Positions 9,566 through 19,793 of a stretch of DNA of 64,000 bases are shown here, piece by piece; position 1 is the stretch's first letter; every line of letters starts with the position of its first letter. The notes beneath the pieces were generated by a model, which ran no database searches, was not told the origin of the DNA, and saw only the letters and a list, made by a program, of their open reading frames with translations. Both the position numbers and the translations under genes were made by a program. Origin of the DNA: Eubacteriales bacterium (GTDB lineage: Bacteria > Bacillota > Clostridia > Oscillospirales > CAG-382); contig JAQVPJ010000002.1 of assembly GCA_028702135.1 (NCBI GenBank), forward strand, positions 1-64,000. Direction: 5' to 3'.

Positions 9566-9949
9566 ATGGAAATCAGACGATACAGTAAAGCAGATGAGAT
9601 TTTGCTTTTTGATCTACTCATCGATGAGGGGGACAACTGGATTGATTATCATGGGCCGGTTGGTCGTAGCAAATATATAAAAGCACTCGAATCGAGCATC
9701 ACATATATCGCTTGTGATGAAAACCTTATTTGCGGTTATGCGCGTTGTCGGGAAGACGATGGTTTCGGTGTTTATATTTATGATTTGCTCGTAAGAAAAA
9801 CATATCGGGGAAAGCAGATAGGTAAAATCCTTATAGAACGGGTACTCGGGGACTTTCCGGACCAACCGGTTTATGTGATGAGCGATGTCGACCCGTATTA
9901 CGAAAAACTCGGTTATCATAGAGAGGGATCAATATTTCAGGTTAATTGA
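9566..9949 (+). CDS. GNAT-family N-acetyltransferase
   Basis: VYIYDLLVRKTYRGKQIGKILIERVL...YYEKLGYHREGSIFQV. Confidence 0.82.
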   Translation: MEIRRYSKADEILLFDLLIDEGDNWIDYHGPVGRSKYIKALESSITYIACDENLICGYARCREDDGFGVYIYDLLVRKTYRGKQIGKILIERVLGDFPDQPVYVMSDVDPYYEKLGYHREGSIFQVN

Positions 9950-10341
9950 TAGTGCTGCAGGTATTAATACGCATTTAGATTGATTTAAAACAGCAATTCC
10001 AACAGAAAGCAAATGCGTATTGGAAGCGAAAAATATACCTTTTATTATTAGATTATCGGGTTTGTGTTTTCTCGGAAAGCAAAATGAACACCAAAAGGCC
10101 TATGTCTTCACGGGGTTGTAACAAATTAAAAGAAGTATTTGCAAAAAGCAATGTCCAGCAGAGATTTTATAAGCTGCATATTATAAGCGTTTTATTAGTA
10201 TGTTTGGTCGGGTTGAATGTCAGGTAGTTATAAAACTGATATTATAGACGGAACGAAAAAAAGCATTCAATATCGGGTATAACTCTAATAAAGATATGCG
10301 ATAATAAAACGCCGGATATTTAAAATGTAAGGAGAGAAATA

Positions 10342-10806
10342 ATGAAAGACAACGATTTTGCATCTGTCGGTGCGATTGTTCTGCACAATAATAAAGTTTT
10401 ACTTGTGCGTCATACATATGGCTCGGCGGCAGGTAAGTTATTGAATCCGGGCGGCATGATTCAAGAAGGTGAATTACCTTATGATGCAGTGAAGCGTGAA
10501 GTTTTGGAAGAAACAGGTATAATGGTTGAGCCGACCGGGTTAATTGCCATCCGCTGCTCTGCAAAAAGCTGGTATATGGTTTTTTTATGCAACTATGTTG
10601 CAGGAGAACCTAAATCCGATAACACAGAGAACAGTGAGGCTATTTTTTTAGACTGCTCAGTAGTTTTGGAACATCCCGAAGTAACAAACACGGCAAAAGC
10701 ACTATTGAAAATCGCACTCGAAAACAAAGCTCTACCTATGCAGGATGTGCTTAAAGGGCGTGTCATGTTCTCAACCGGGAATATTGATGAAAAAAATGCA
10801 AACTGA
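10342..10806 (+). CDS. NUDIX hydrolase
   Basis: GGMIQEGELPYDAVKREVLEETGI matches Nudix box GX5EX7REUXEEXGU. Confidence 0.9.
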   Translation: MKDNDFASVGAIVLHNNKVLLVRHTYGSAAGKLLNPGGMIQEGELPYDAVKREVLEETGIMVEPTGLIAIRCSAKSWYMVFLCNYVAGEPKSDNTENSEAIFLDCSVVLEHPEVTNTAKALLKIALENKALPMQDVLKGRVMFSTGNIDEKNAN

Positions 10807-10814
10807 TTCTATAA

Positions 10815-10982
10815 ATCCACTTAAGCAGATATCAAAAAGAAGGCGTAGCTATCTTAGAAAACACGGGAGTTTATGTCTGTACCATTTGCGGTTTTGTTTA
10901 CATAGGTGACACCCTTCCGGAAGTATGCCCCGTTTGTAAGGTTCCGAATTGGAAATTTGAAAAGATTGAGGGGAGGGAATAA
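10815..10982 (+). pseudogene. Rubredoxin-like C-terminal remnant of a rubrerythrin-type gene
   Basis: VYVCTICGFVYIGDTLPEVCPVCKVPNWKFEKIEGRE* in frame after a TAA at 10812, without a standard start codon. Confidence 0.6.
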
Positions 10983-10984
10983 TA

Positions 10985-11965
10985 ATGGCTGATAAATATG
11001 CTGTAAGAAATATACGTCTGTGTACCAAGGATTGCTTGTGTCTCTATGTTTGCCCCTCAGGAGCAACGGATACGGAAAACAGTATTATTGATGTTTCAAA
11101 ATGTATCGGGTGCGGAGACTGTGCAGATGCCTGCCCATCCGGTGCGATTTCCATGGTTCCGAAGGAATATCCCAAACAACAGGATAAAACAGAAACAGTC
11201 ATCAATGCACTCAGAGCATTGATGAGCAGTAAATCGAAACAAGAGAACATTGCTGCCGGATTACCTGAAAGACTTGCTGCCGCAATAGAAAAATCCAATC
11301 ATATAATGGCGGAGGATATTATCCGAGAAGCCGGTTATATGCTGCCGCAAAGTGAGAACACAAAGGAATTTTTGCGTTCACTCCTTGATCAAAAGTATGC
11401 GGAAGGGTTCCCTAAAGATACTGTTGAAAAGTTGTTAGAAGCTTTAAATAAAAATGAGGAGAATAACAGTATGAGCGAAAATAAGACGCTTAAAAATTTG
11501 ATGGCAGCATTTGATGGCGAATCCAAAGCGAACAGAAAGTACACGGCATATGCCAAGAAAGCTGAAAAAGAAGGAAAAATAAATGCAGCAAAATTGTTCA
11601 GAGCTGCAGCGGACGCCGAAACTCTTCATGCACTAAAACATTTTGAAGTAGCCGGTAAAATCGGTTCTACGGCAGACAACCTAAAGGATGGTGTTGCAGG
11701 AGAAACCTACGAATATAAAGAGATGTATCCTGATTTCGTAAAAGAAGCTGAAGCAGAAGGAAACAAAGCAGCACTTATGTCTTTTACATTTGCTATGAAA
11801 GCAGAAGAGGTTCATGCCGGCCTTTATCAGGATGCTTTGGAAAACCTTGATCAGACGGAGGAAGTTTTTTATTACCTCTGTCCCGTCTGCGGGAATATCG
11901 AGAAATACCGGCCCGAAAAATGCAGTATCTGTGGTGTTCCGGGAGATAAGTTCATTAAGTATTAG
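10985..11965 (+). CDS. 2x[4Fe-4S] ferredoxin-rubrerythrin-rubredoxin fusion
   Basis: CxxCxxCxxxCP clusters (CIGCGDCADACP), then NLMAAFDGESKANRKYTAYAKKAEKEG...LCPVCGNIEKYRPEKCSICG. Confidence 0.88.
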   Translation: MADKYAVRNIRLCTKDCLCLYVCPSGATDTENSIIDVSKCIGCGDCADACPSGAISMVPKEYPKQQDKTETVINALRALMSSKSKQENIAAGLPERLAAAIEKSNHIMAEDIIREAGYMLPQSENTKEFLRSLLDQKYAEGFPKDTVEKLLEALNKNEENNSMSENKTLKNLMAAFDGESKANRKYTAYAKKAEKEGKINAAKLFRAAADAETLHALKHFEVAGKIGSTADNLKDGVAGETYEYKEMYPDFVKEAEAEGNKAALMSFTFAMKAEEVHAGLYQDALENLDQTEEVFYYLCPVCGNIEKYRPEKCSICGVPGDKFIKY

Positions 11966-12112
11966 ACACGAGTTAAATTGATTGACAAAAGATTAAAGCA
12001 TGAGATAAAACAGGCATAATAATAGCAAAATCAGTATATATCAGCATTTCCAACCCGCAAACGCGGAAATAAGCAAACTACATCTTTCTTATACTAAAGC
12101 TAAAACTAACAA

Positions 12113-12146
12113 GGCACTCTGCGGGATATCGTAGAGTGTCTTTTCT
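12113..12146 (+). terminator. Intrinsic terminator
   Basis: GGCACTCTGCG-GGATAT-CGTAGAGTGTC followed by TTTTCTTGTT. Confidence 0.75.
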
Positions 12147-12468
12147 TGTTATAAATCTTTACGGGCTGTTTTTTTTGGAATGTGCTCATATCAGCTATGT
12201 TTTTTAGTTTTTCACTGTTATTGTTTTCAAGGAGTTTTTTTTTCTCAATCGCGTTTGAAGCGGGATTTTTTCAACATTTAACTCTTGATTTTTTAGCAAT
12301 AAAAATGTTATATTAAATAATAATATATTTACCGGTTTTTTCACTCGCACTGTGGAAACAAAACCATAAAGAAAACTCCTTATATAAGCAGTTCAAAAGC
12401 TTTTATAAAAACTGAAGACGAGAGGGGCTTTATCCGGGATTAACAATATTGACAGAAAGGATATCTAT

Positions 12469-13302
12469 ATGACCGTTAATAAGAAATATATATCTGATAT
12501 TGAAGCGATACTTTCACATAGGTATGATAACGGAGCGGATCTTTGAACGACACCGGATAAACGATTAATAAAAGGAGCGCCTTTTTCAACCTTGGAAAGC
12601 GTAATTTACTTATTGGAATTAGGAATGGATCCAACCGAACCTATCTTAAAAGATGCTACAGCATTGATTTTTAGCACTTGGCAGGAGGACGGTCGATTCA
12701 GGGTGTATCCTAAAGGTTGTATTTATCCATGCCATACGATAATAGCAGCTAATACGCTTTGCCACATGGGATTTGCTTCGGATGTTAAATTGCAAAAAAC
12801 GTTCGGGCACCTTCTCAGTATCCAACATTCGGATGGCGGGTGGCGCTGTAATAAATACAGTTTTGGCAGAGGTGCGGAAACAGAATATTCAAACCCTTTT
12901 CCGACACTTATGGCTTTAGACACTTTCCGCTTTACCGATTATTGCAACAAAGAAACCGCGCTTGACAACGCAGTTGATTTTTTATTGGAACATTGGAGAA
13001 TTAGGAAACCCATAGGTCCTTGTCATTACGGAATCGGGGCGCTGTTTATGCAAATAGAATATCCATTCCGTAATTATAACCTGTTTTTATATGTATATGT
13101 TTTGTCCTTTTACAAAAAAGCAAAAAAAGACAAGCGGTTTCTTGAAGCATTTGAAGCATTGAAATCAAAAATGGCGTACGGGCAGATCGTAGTTGAACGC
13201 GTAGTTCCAAAGCTGACTGGTTTATCGTTTTGCGAAAAAGGCAAGACGAGCGAATTGGCGACAAAACGCTATTATGAAATTGTTGAAAACCTTAGTCGAT
13301 GA
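12469..13302 (+). pseudogene. Prenyltransferase/squalene-cyclase-like alpha/alpha-toroid protein interrupted by in-frame TGA (12544-12546)
   Basis: Frame from ATG 12469 (MTVNKKYISDIEAILSHRYDNGADL*TTPDKRLIKGAPFSTLESVIYLLELG) continues in the same frame into the 236-aa ORF; QHSDGGWRCNKY motif. Confidence 0.65.
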
Positions 13303-13687
13303 GCCGAAAAGACAAATCATAATCTGTTTTCGATTTTGCTATCTGAAAAATGTTGCTATAGCTGATAATAACGTAAAGTAATATGATGTAGATGAAAATC
13401 TTATAAAAAAACTAAGTTACAAGCTAAAACTTTTTCAGGTGAAGTTTACCAACAAACGAGCCATCCTCGTGATTATCACTCAAATGAGTTAAAAACGGCC
13501 ATTTACCGAGTAGGTGTTTTTTCCTCGATTATATGTAACATATTACAAAAATTACAGGAATAATTGAACTTGACAAAACTTTTGGGATGATTTATAATAA
13601 TCATGTAATAACATATTTGGAGATAGAATGCATTTTTTACTCTGTTATATCGATGACTGGATATCCCTGAAAAAAATATGAAAAAAC

Positions 13688-13726
13688 TGCTTTTTACGGC
13701 TTATAGTAAAAAAGCAGTTTTTTATT
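13688..13726. terminator. Intrinsic terminator hairpin
   Basis: AAACTGCTTTTT...AAAAAAGCAGTTTTTT inverted repeat just 3' of the minus-strand CDS. Confidence 0.6.
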
Positions 13727-14432
13727 GAGATATATCGCTTGTTTCAGAGTAGGTCTTATATTCGTCCGGAAAGTAGGGTTTTGAAATCTCTTTTGGAATC
13801 TGCACCTTCAGGGTTATATTTTCGCTTTTTTCAGGAGCGGTAACGGTGCATAGCATCTTTGTTTTATCGTAATTGACCTCAACGCCCGAAAGATACGATT
13901 CAATAAGATCGATTGGGATTTTATAATCTTCCGCTTCGAACAAAACGGGTGCGGATAACCTGACCGCATTTTCATTTATATAAACAAGAGAGGAATTGTT
14001 GATGCATTCAATAGTTCCGCCATCGGGACTCAAAAGAATTATTACCGTTCCGTCATCCCCCGCGATACCCAGCCCGCAGATCTCACTCAGAGCAGTAAAC
14101 GGCACATAAAGCCCATATGTATTATTTACTGTGTTAGAATCAAAGCTGGCCGTTCTCTTTTCTGCGTGATAAAGCCGTAATGAATAGATATTTCCACTTT
14201 TACCGGTTTTGTTGAAAGAAAAATAAATAAAACCGCCGATTAAAAGACTAATAACCAAATAAAGCGTCAACAATAAAATTAGGACAGCAGCTATACGTTG
14301 CCTTTTGGCAGGAGAAGATTTGCGTTTGGGTTTCCTTTTCACAGGCTGTTTTTTCGGTGCCGGATTGGTAGGGAGCGCGCGTCTGCTGTCTGCCGGTGTT
14401 TTATTGCTTTTATTGTATTCGTTACTACTCAC
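13722..14432 (-). CDS. Single-pass membrane protein with copper-amine-oxidase-N-like (stalk) domain
   Basis: Basic N-terminus, one TM, then YGLYVPFTALSEICGLGIAGDDGTVIILLSPDG and IPIDLIESYLSGVEVNYD. Confidence 0.55.
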   Translation of the reverse strand: MSSNEYNKSNKTPADSRRALPTNPAPKKQPVKRKPKRKSSPAKRQRIAAVLILLLTLYLVISLLIGGFIYFSFNKTGKSGNIYSLRLYHAEKRTASFDSNTVNNTYGLYVPFTALSEICGLGIAGDDGTVIILLSPDGGTIECINNSSLVYINENAVRLSAPVLFEAEDYKIPIDLIESYLSGVEVNYDKTKMLCTVTAPEKSENITLKVQIPKEISKPYFPDEYKTYSETSDISQ

Positions 14433-14568
14433 AGCGTACCCTCCTTATAATAAACATAATTTCATAACAATACTAATGCCGGCATTATTATATCATAAAG
14501 ACACCAAATATAAAAGCCCCTCATGCACAATTTTGTTAAAAAATTCATAATCTATATTCGGGAGGTGG

Positions 14569-16836
14569 ATGACAGAAGCTATGACAAAACGGTTTACGGA
14601 AAACGCGAAAAGGGTAATCAGTACCTCGCTTGCGCTTGCGAAGGAGCTTGGGCACACCTACATCGGAAGTGAGCATTTGCTTTTGGGAATTCTATCAGAC
14701 GGCACAAGCAGCGCCTCAAAGCTGCTGTACGGAAGAGGAATAACGTTTGCCGAAACGAAATCACGTGTAATAGAGCTGGTCGGTATGGGATGTAAAAGCG
14801 AGCTATCGACCGAAGACATGACACCTACCTGCAAAAAAATACTTATGAGTGCTTCGACACAGGTAAAGAGCACGCTGTATAATTTTATAGGAACCGAGCA
14901 TATCCTGATGGCTCTTTTAAAAGAAGATTGTGTCGGCGCGAGGCTTGTGGAAGCCGGCGGTGTTGATATTCCGGAGCTTTGCTCCAATTTGGACGGTATG
15001 TTTTACAGGGTGTATGAAGATGCTGCAGTGGAGGCAGATGTGATTGCGACAAAAAAAAGCACTCCGAATTTAGATAAAAACGCAGTAAACCTGACTGATA
15101 AGGCATTGTCGGGTAAGATTGATCCCGTAATCGGAAGAAAAAAAGAGGAAGAACGGCTTATAGGAATCTTGCTTCGCCGCGGTAAGAATAATCCCTGTTT
15201 AATCGGGGAGGCGGGCGTCGGCAAGACTGCGGTTGTAGAATCAATAGCAAGCCGTATCGCTTACGGGGATATACCCGAGGAGCTTGCGGACAAGAGGATT
15301 ATGGCTCTGGATATGTCTACGATTGTGGCAGGTACAAAGTACAGGGGCGAATTCGAGGAGAAAATAAAGAGCATAATAACAGAGGTGAGCGAAGCTGAGG
15401 ATGTTATTCTGTTTATCGACGAGCTGCATACCATTGTCGGAGCAGGTGCGGCAGAAGGCGCTATAGACGCTTCTAACATCCTAAAACCCGCGCTTGCAAG
15501 AGGCGAGATAAGGCTTATAGGTGCGACTACATTAAAGGAGTATAAAAAATCCATTGAAAAGGATAGTGCTCTGGAACGTAGGTTCCAGCCCGTTTATATA
15601 AAAGAGCCGACAGAGGAGGAGTGTATTTCGATTCTTGAGGGCTTAAAGCAGAGATACGAGAGCTATCATAACGTTAACATAAGCAGCGATGCGATAATAA
15701 GCGCTGTCAGGCTCTCCTCACGTTATATCGGCGACCGCTTCTTACCCGATAAAGCTATCGATCTGATCGACGAGGCAGCTGCCAAGAAAAAGCTCACCCG
15801 CGGAGCATCGAGTCATAAAATCGGAATAACCTCCGTTGACATAGCACAGGTTGCACAGGAGCAGACCGGGATTCCGCTTGCAGTTCTTACAAAAAGTGAG
15901 CGGGAGAGGTTTTTGCACCTTGAGGATGAGATGCGAAAATACATTGTAGGTCAGGAAAACGCCGTCTCTGCAATTTGTAAAGCGGTTCGCCGTACCCGTG
16001 CCGGATTGCGTGATACCAACCGACCAAGCGGCTCTTTTCTTTTCTTAGGACCAAGCGGAGTGGGAAAAACCGAAAGCGCAAAGGTATTGTCCCGGTTGAT
16101 TTATGCAAGGGAAGATGCACTCATTAAGCTCGATATGAGCGAATACATGGAAAAACACAGCGTGTCCAAGCTTATAGGCGCACCCCCCGGTTATGTGGGA
16201 TACGGAGAAGGCGGAGTACTTACAGAACGAGTACGCCGTTCGCCGTATTCGATGCTGTTGCTGGATGAAATAGAAAAAGCGCATCCCGATATACTGAACC
16301 TTCTTTTGCAGATTCTTGACGATGCGGTTCTTACGGATTCCAACGGGCTGAAAATCAGCTTCAGAAATGTATTTATTATTATGACATCGAATATAGGTTT
16401 TTCAAATACGGATACAAAGTGCATAGGATTTACGGACGGGGACGAGTCTTTTAAGGAGAGAAACCGCATTACTGACATTGCAAAAAAAATTCTTCCGAAC
16501 GAGTTCATAGACAGAATCGATGAAACCGTTGTTTTCGAACGTCTCTCGAAATCCGAGCTCAGAAAAATCGCCCGTATTCAGCTTGATGACCTGACAAAGC
16601 GTTTAATCGAAAAGGGCATTAAGGTTACGTTCGAGGACAGCTTTATCGATAATATTTTGAATTCGGAACGTTTTGCGGACAGGGGAGCGAGGACGATTCG
16701 TCAGAAACTGCTGCGAAAAGCCGAGGATTTACTCTCGAATGAGATACTACGCGGTGAATGCAAAGAGGGAGCGGAGGCTACGGTTTTATGGGAGAACGGT
16801 GAATCCAAAATAAAAATAACAGCAAAAAACTGTTGA
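14569..16836 (+). CDS. ClpC/ClpA-like AAA+ unfoldase
   Basis: Clp N-domain repeats, Walker A GEAGVGKT and GPSGVGKT, IGAPPGYVGY. Confidence 0.92.
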   Translation: MTEAMTKRFTENAKRVISTSLALAKELGHTYIGSEHLLLGILSDGTSSASKLLYGRGITFAETKSRVIELVGMGCKSELSTEDMTPTCKKILMSASTQVKSTLYNFIGTEHILMALLKEDCVGARLVEAGGVDIPELCSNLDGMFYRVYEDAAVEADVIATKKSTPNLDKNAVNLTDKALSGKIDPVIGRKKEEERLIGILLRRGKNNPCLIGEAGVGKTAVVESIASRIAYGDIPEELADKRIMALDMSTIVAGTKYRGEFEEKIKSIITEVSEAEDVILFIDELHTIVGAGAAEGAIDASNILKPALARGEIRLIGATTLKEYKKSIEKDSALERRFQPVYIKEPTEEECISILEGLKQRYESYHNVNISSDAIISAVRLSSRYIGDRFLPDKAIDLIDEAAAKKKLTRGASSHKIGITSVDIAQVAQEQTGIPLAVLTKSERERFLHLEDEMRKYIVGQENAVSAICKAVRRTRAGLRDTNRPSGSFLFLGPSGVGKTESAKVLSRLIYAREDALIKLDMSEYMEKHSVSKLIGAPPGYVGYGEGGVLTERVRRSPYSMLLLDEIEKAHPDILNLLLQILDDAVLTDSNGLKISFRNVFIIMTSNIGFSNTDTKCIGFTDGDESFKERNRITDIAKKILPNEFIDRIDETVVFERLSKSELRKIARIQLDDLTKRLIEKGIKVTFEDSFIDNILNSERFADRGARTIRQKLLRKAEDLLSNEILRGECKEGAEATVLWENGESKIKITAKNC

Positions 16837-16861
16837 CAAGCAAAAAGAAATAGTATATAAT
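16833..16861 (+). promoter_or_regulatory. Consensus promoter TTGACA-17-TATAAT overlapping the 3' end of the Clp gene
   Basis: TTGACA 16833-16838, 17-nt spacer, TATAAT 16856-16861; CCTGTAAAG-TTATTTT-CTTTACAGG hairpin near the predicted start site. Confidence 0.8.
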
Positions 16862-16924
16862 AGCGCCTGTAAAGTTATTTTCTTTACAGGTGCCTTTATA
16901 TCGGTAATAATATTGGGGGTAGCT

Positions 16925-17242
16925 ATGGAAGAAAAGCGGGCTGAAATCTGCAGGCTGATGGATTTTTATGCGGTCATTCTTTCGGCGCGTCAACGCGAGC
17001 TGCTTGAGATGTATTATTACGAGGATCTTTCCCTGTCCGAGATAGCCGAGAACTTAGGTATTACAAGGCAGGGTGTGCGGGATACTTTACAGCACGGTGC
17101 AGCCGCTCTGCTTACTTTTGAAAAAACACTCGGCTTAATAAAGAAAAGCACAGCTATCAACGAGGCGGCAGGCCAAATTATTGAATTGACCGACGATGAG
17201 CGGATAAAATCGCTCGCCGGTGAGATAATGACGATTATTTAG
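16925..17242 (+). CDS. ylxM: YlxM/p13-like SRP-operon HTH protein
   Basis: LSARQRELLEMYYYEDLSLSEIAENLGITRQGVRDTLQHG; directly upstream of ffh. Confidence 0.88.
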   Translation: MEEKRAEICRLMDFYAVILSARQRELLEMYYYEDLSLSEIAENLGITRQGVRDTLQHGAAALLTFEKTLGLIKKSTAINEAAGQIIELTDDERIKSLAGEIMTII

Positions 17243-17289
17243 CCACCCCGCATCAATAGGTAAGTTCCGTCAAGAATTTGGAGAGCGTT

Positions 17290-18624
17290 ATGTTTCAAAG
17301 TTTAGTAGAAAAAATGTCCGAGGCGTTCAAGAAGTTTAAGAACAAGGGAAAGCTGAGCGAATCCGATGTAAAAGCGGGTATGAGAGAGATAAAGCTCGCT
17401 TTGCTGGAAGCGGATGTAAACTTCAAGGTTGTCAAGGATTTTATAAATAAGGTCTCCGAAAGAGCTGTGGGCAGCGATGTGCTGGAGAGTCTTGTGCCTG
17501 CCCAGCAAATCGTAAAGATTGTCAACGAGGAGCTGACCGCTCTTATGGGCGGAACAAATTCCAAGCTGACTATATCATCCAAACCGCCGACGGTGGTACT
17601 TATGTGCGGTTTGCAGGGCTCTGGTAAAACCACCCATACCGCAAAGCTTGCAAAGCTCTATAAAAAGCAGGGTAAAAGCCCGCTGCTCGTCGCCTGCGAC
17701 ATTTACCGCCCCGCTGCGATCAAGCAGCTTCAGGTGGTTGCGGAACAGGTGGGCGTTCCCGTGTTTGAGCGCGGAACCGAAAACCCGGTCAAGACTGCGA
17801 CGGAAGCAATAAAGTACGCGGTAAAATACGGGCATGATATGGTTTTTATAGATACCGCCGGAAGGCTCCATATTGATGAGGAACTGATGCAGGAGCTTGA
17901 GGAAATAAAAAGAGCCGTAAATCCGACAGAGATACTTTTGGTAGTCGATGCGATGACAGGTCAGGACGCGGTCAATGTGGCTGAGAAATTCAACGGTCTT
18001 TTGGACATTACCGGCGTTATTCTTACAAAGATGGACGGCGATGCAAGAGGCGGCGCCGCACTTTCGGTGAGGCATGTTACCGGTAAACCCATAAAGTTTA
18101 TCGGCACGGGCGAGAAGCTGGATGCTATTGAGCCTTTTCACCCCGACAGGATGGCATCACGAATACTCGGCATGGGCGATGTGCTCTCGCTGATTGAAAA
18201 AGCAGAGCAGACATTTGATGAAAAGAAAGCTGCGGAAATGGAGCGTAAGTTCCGTGAACAGTCCTTTACCTTAGTTGATTTTTTGGATCAGCTCGGTCAG
18301 ATAAAAAACATGGGTTCGATGGAATCCCTTATAGGAATGCTACCGGGTATAAAGCCGGGACAGCTGGGGAACGCAAAAATCGACGAACGTGCCATGTCAA
18401 GGACAGAGGCGATAATACTATCGATGACTCCGCGTGAGCGTACGCACCCCGATATTCTCAACTCCTCACGCAAAAAAAGAATCGCTGCCGGCAGCGGTAC
18501 TTCGGTAGAGGAGATAAACAGACTGCTCAAGCAATATGAGCAGACAAAACTCATGATGAAGCAGTTTACAAGCGGCAGGGGAATGAAGAGCATGAAAAAG
18601 GGAAGGTTCAGACTTCCGTTTTAA
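17290..18624 (+). CDS. ffh: Signal recognition particle protein Ffh
   Basis: [25 protein letters not shown]-terminal M-domain; ATG at 17290 preferred over upstream TTG. Confidence 0.97.
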   Translation: MFQSLVEKMSEAFKKFKNKGKLSESDVKAGMREIKLALLEADVNFKVVKDFINKVSERAVGSDVLESLVPAQQIVKIVNEELTALMGGTNSKLTISSKPPTVVLMCGLQGSGKTTHTAKLAKLYKKQGKSPLLVACDIYRPAAIKQLQVVAEQVGVPVFERGTENPVKTATEAIKYAVKYGHDMVFIDTAGRLHIDEELMQELEEIKRAVNPTEILLVVDAMTGQDAVNVAEKFNGLLDITGVILTKMDGDARGGAALSVRHVTGKPIKFIGTGEKLDAIEPFHPDRMASRILGMGDVLSLIEKAEQTFDEKKAAEMERKFREQSFTLVDFLDQLGQIKNMGSMESLIGMLPGIKPGQLGNAKIDERAMSRTEAIILSMTPRERTHPDILNSSRKKRIAAGSGTSVEEINRLLKQYEQTKLMMKQFTSGRGMKSMKKGRFRLPF

Positions 18625-18725
18625 CAAACGCATCCGAAAAGCGTTTGGATAACGATGATATAAAAGAGAAATGCTTAATCTCTTTGATATAAAACAAATA
18701 TATATATTTTTTGGAGGACAAACTA

Positions 18726-18968
18726 ATGGCAGTAAAAATCAGGCTCAGAAGGTTGGGCGCAAAGAAAGCACCGTTTTACAGAATTGTCGTCGCTGATTCA
18801 CGTTTCCCGAGAGACGGCAGATTTATCGAGGAGCTGGGATATTACAACCCGATGACTAATCCGGCAGATATAAAAATAGACGCGGATAAGGCAAAGACCT
18901 GGATAGCAAACGGCGCGCAGCCTACCGATACGGTCAGAGCGTTGCTTAAAAAGAACGGTGTTATCTGA
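18726..18968 (+). CDS. rpsP: 30S ribosomal protein S16
   Basis: [45 protein letters not shown] 18726 after TTGGAGGA. Confidence 0.98.
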   Translation: MAVKIRLRRLGAKKAPFYRIVVADSRFPRDGRFIEELGYYNPMTNPADIKIDADKAKTWIANGAQPTDTVRALLKKNGVI

Positions 18969-19013
18969 TTTGACAGTTGCACCTGTTTATGTTTAACGAA
19001 AAAGGAGACATAA

Positions 19014-19241
19014 ATGAAACAGATTCTTATCGATATCGCAAAATCGATTGTTGATAATCCCGATGAAGTAGTCGTTGTTGAAAAGGTCAGCGGGGATACC
19101 AGCATCCTTGAGCTCTCAGTAGCAAAGGATGATATGGGCAAGGTTATCGGCAGAGGCGGCAAGATTGCAAAAAGCATACGAACCGTTATGAAAGCAGCTG
19201 CAATAAAAGAGAATAAACGCGTAATAATTGATATTATATAA
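19014..19241 (+). CDS. khpA: KH-domain RNA-binding protein KhpA
   Basis: 75 aa; DDMGKVIGRGGKIAKSIRTVMKAAA; between rpsP and rimM. Confidence 0.93.
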   Translation: MKQILIDIAKSIVDNPDEVVVVEKVSGDTSILELSVAKDDMGKVIGRGGKIAKSIRTVMKAAAIKENKRVIIDII

Positions 19242-19250
19242 CATTTATCT

Positions 19251-19754
19251 ATGAAAAAGCGTTTTTTGGAAGCAGGCAGACTGAATTCACCGAGAGGAAT
19301 TAAGGGCGAGGTTCGCTTTGATTGCTGGTGCGAATGTCCCGAGTTCCTTCTCGGTGTGAAAAAGCTATATTTAGATGAAGATGGCACACGTTTTTTGACC
19401 GTAAGTCAATATCGTCCATCTATCCCGTCTATCATTTTCGAGGGATATGAGAGCAGGGAGCTTGCCGGCTATCTAACCGGAAGGACGGTCTATTTTGACC
19501 GTAACGATGTTCAGCTCCAACAGGGCGAATGTTTTAACGACGACCTGATATCATTGCCGGTATATAATGTTGAAACCGGTGAGATGATTGGGTTTCTTGA
19601 GCGTATAGATGAGGGAGTCGCCTGCAACTACTATTATGTCAGAGGTGAGAAAAACAGCTATCTGATTCCCGATAATGACGAGTTTATAAAGGAAGTAAAT
19701 ATTGATTCCGATATAAAGGTAAAGCTTATCGAAGGACTGGAAACAAATAATTAA
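19251..19754 (+). CDS. rimM: Ribosome maturation factor RimM
   Basis: AGRLNSPRGIKGEVRF; position upstream of trmD. Confidence 0.93.
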   Translation: MKKRFLEAGRLNSPRGIKGEVRFDCWCECPEFLLGVKKLYLDEDGTRFLTVSQYRPSIPSIIFEGYESRELAGYLTGRTVYFDRNDVQLQQGECFNDDLISLPVYNVETGEMIGFLERIDEGVACNYYYVRGEKNSYLIPDNDEFIKEVNIDSDIKVKLIEGLETNN

Positions 19755-19793
19755 ACGCTGTTTTTTAATTATTATTTAAAAGAGGTTTTTCAA

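Noticed and set aside
12544-12546. TGA as a selenocysteine codon or recoded Trp
   Set aside because: No SECIS-like hairpin was apparent just downstream, and TGA serves as an ordinary stop elsewhere in the window (e.g. trmD-region and arsR genes), so a nonsense mutation is simpler.
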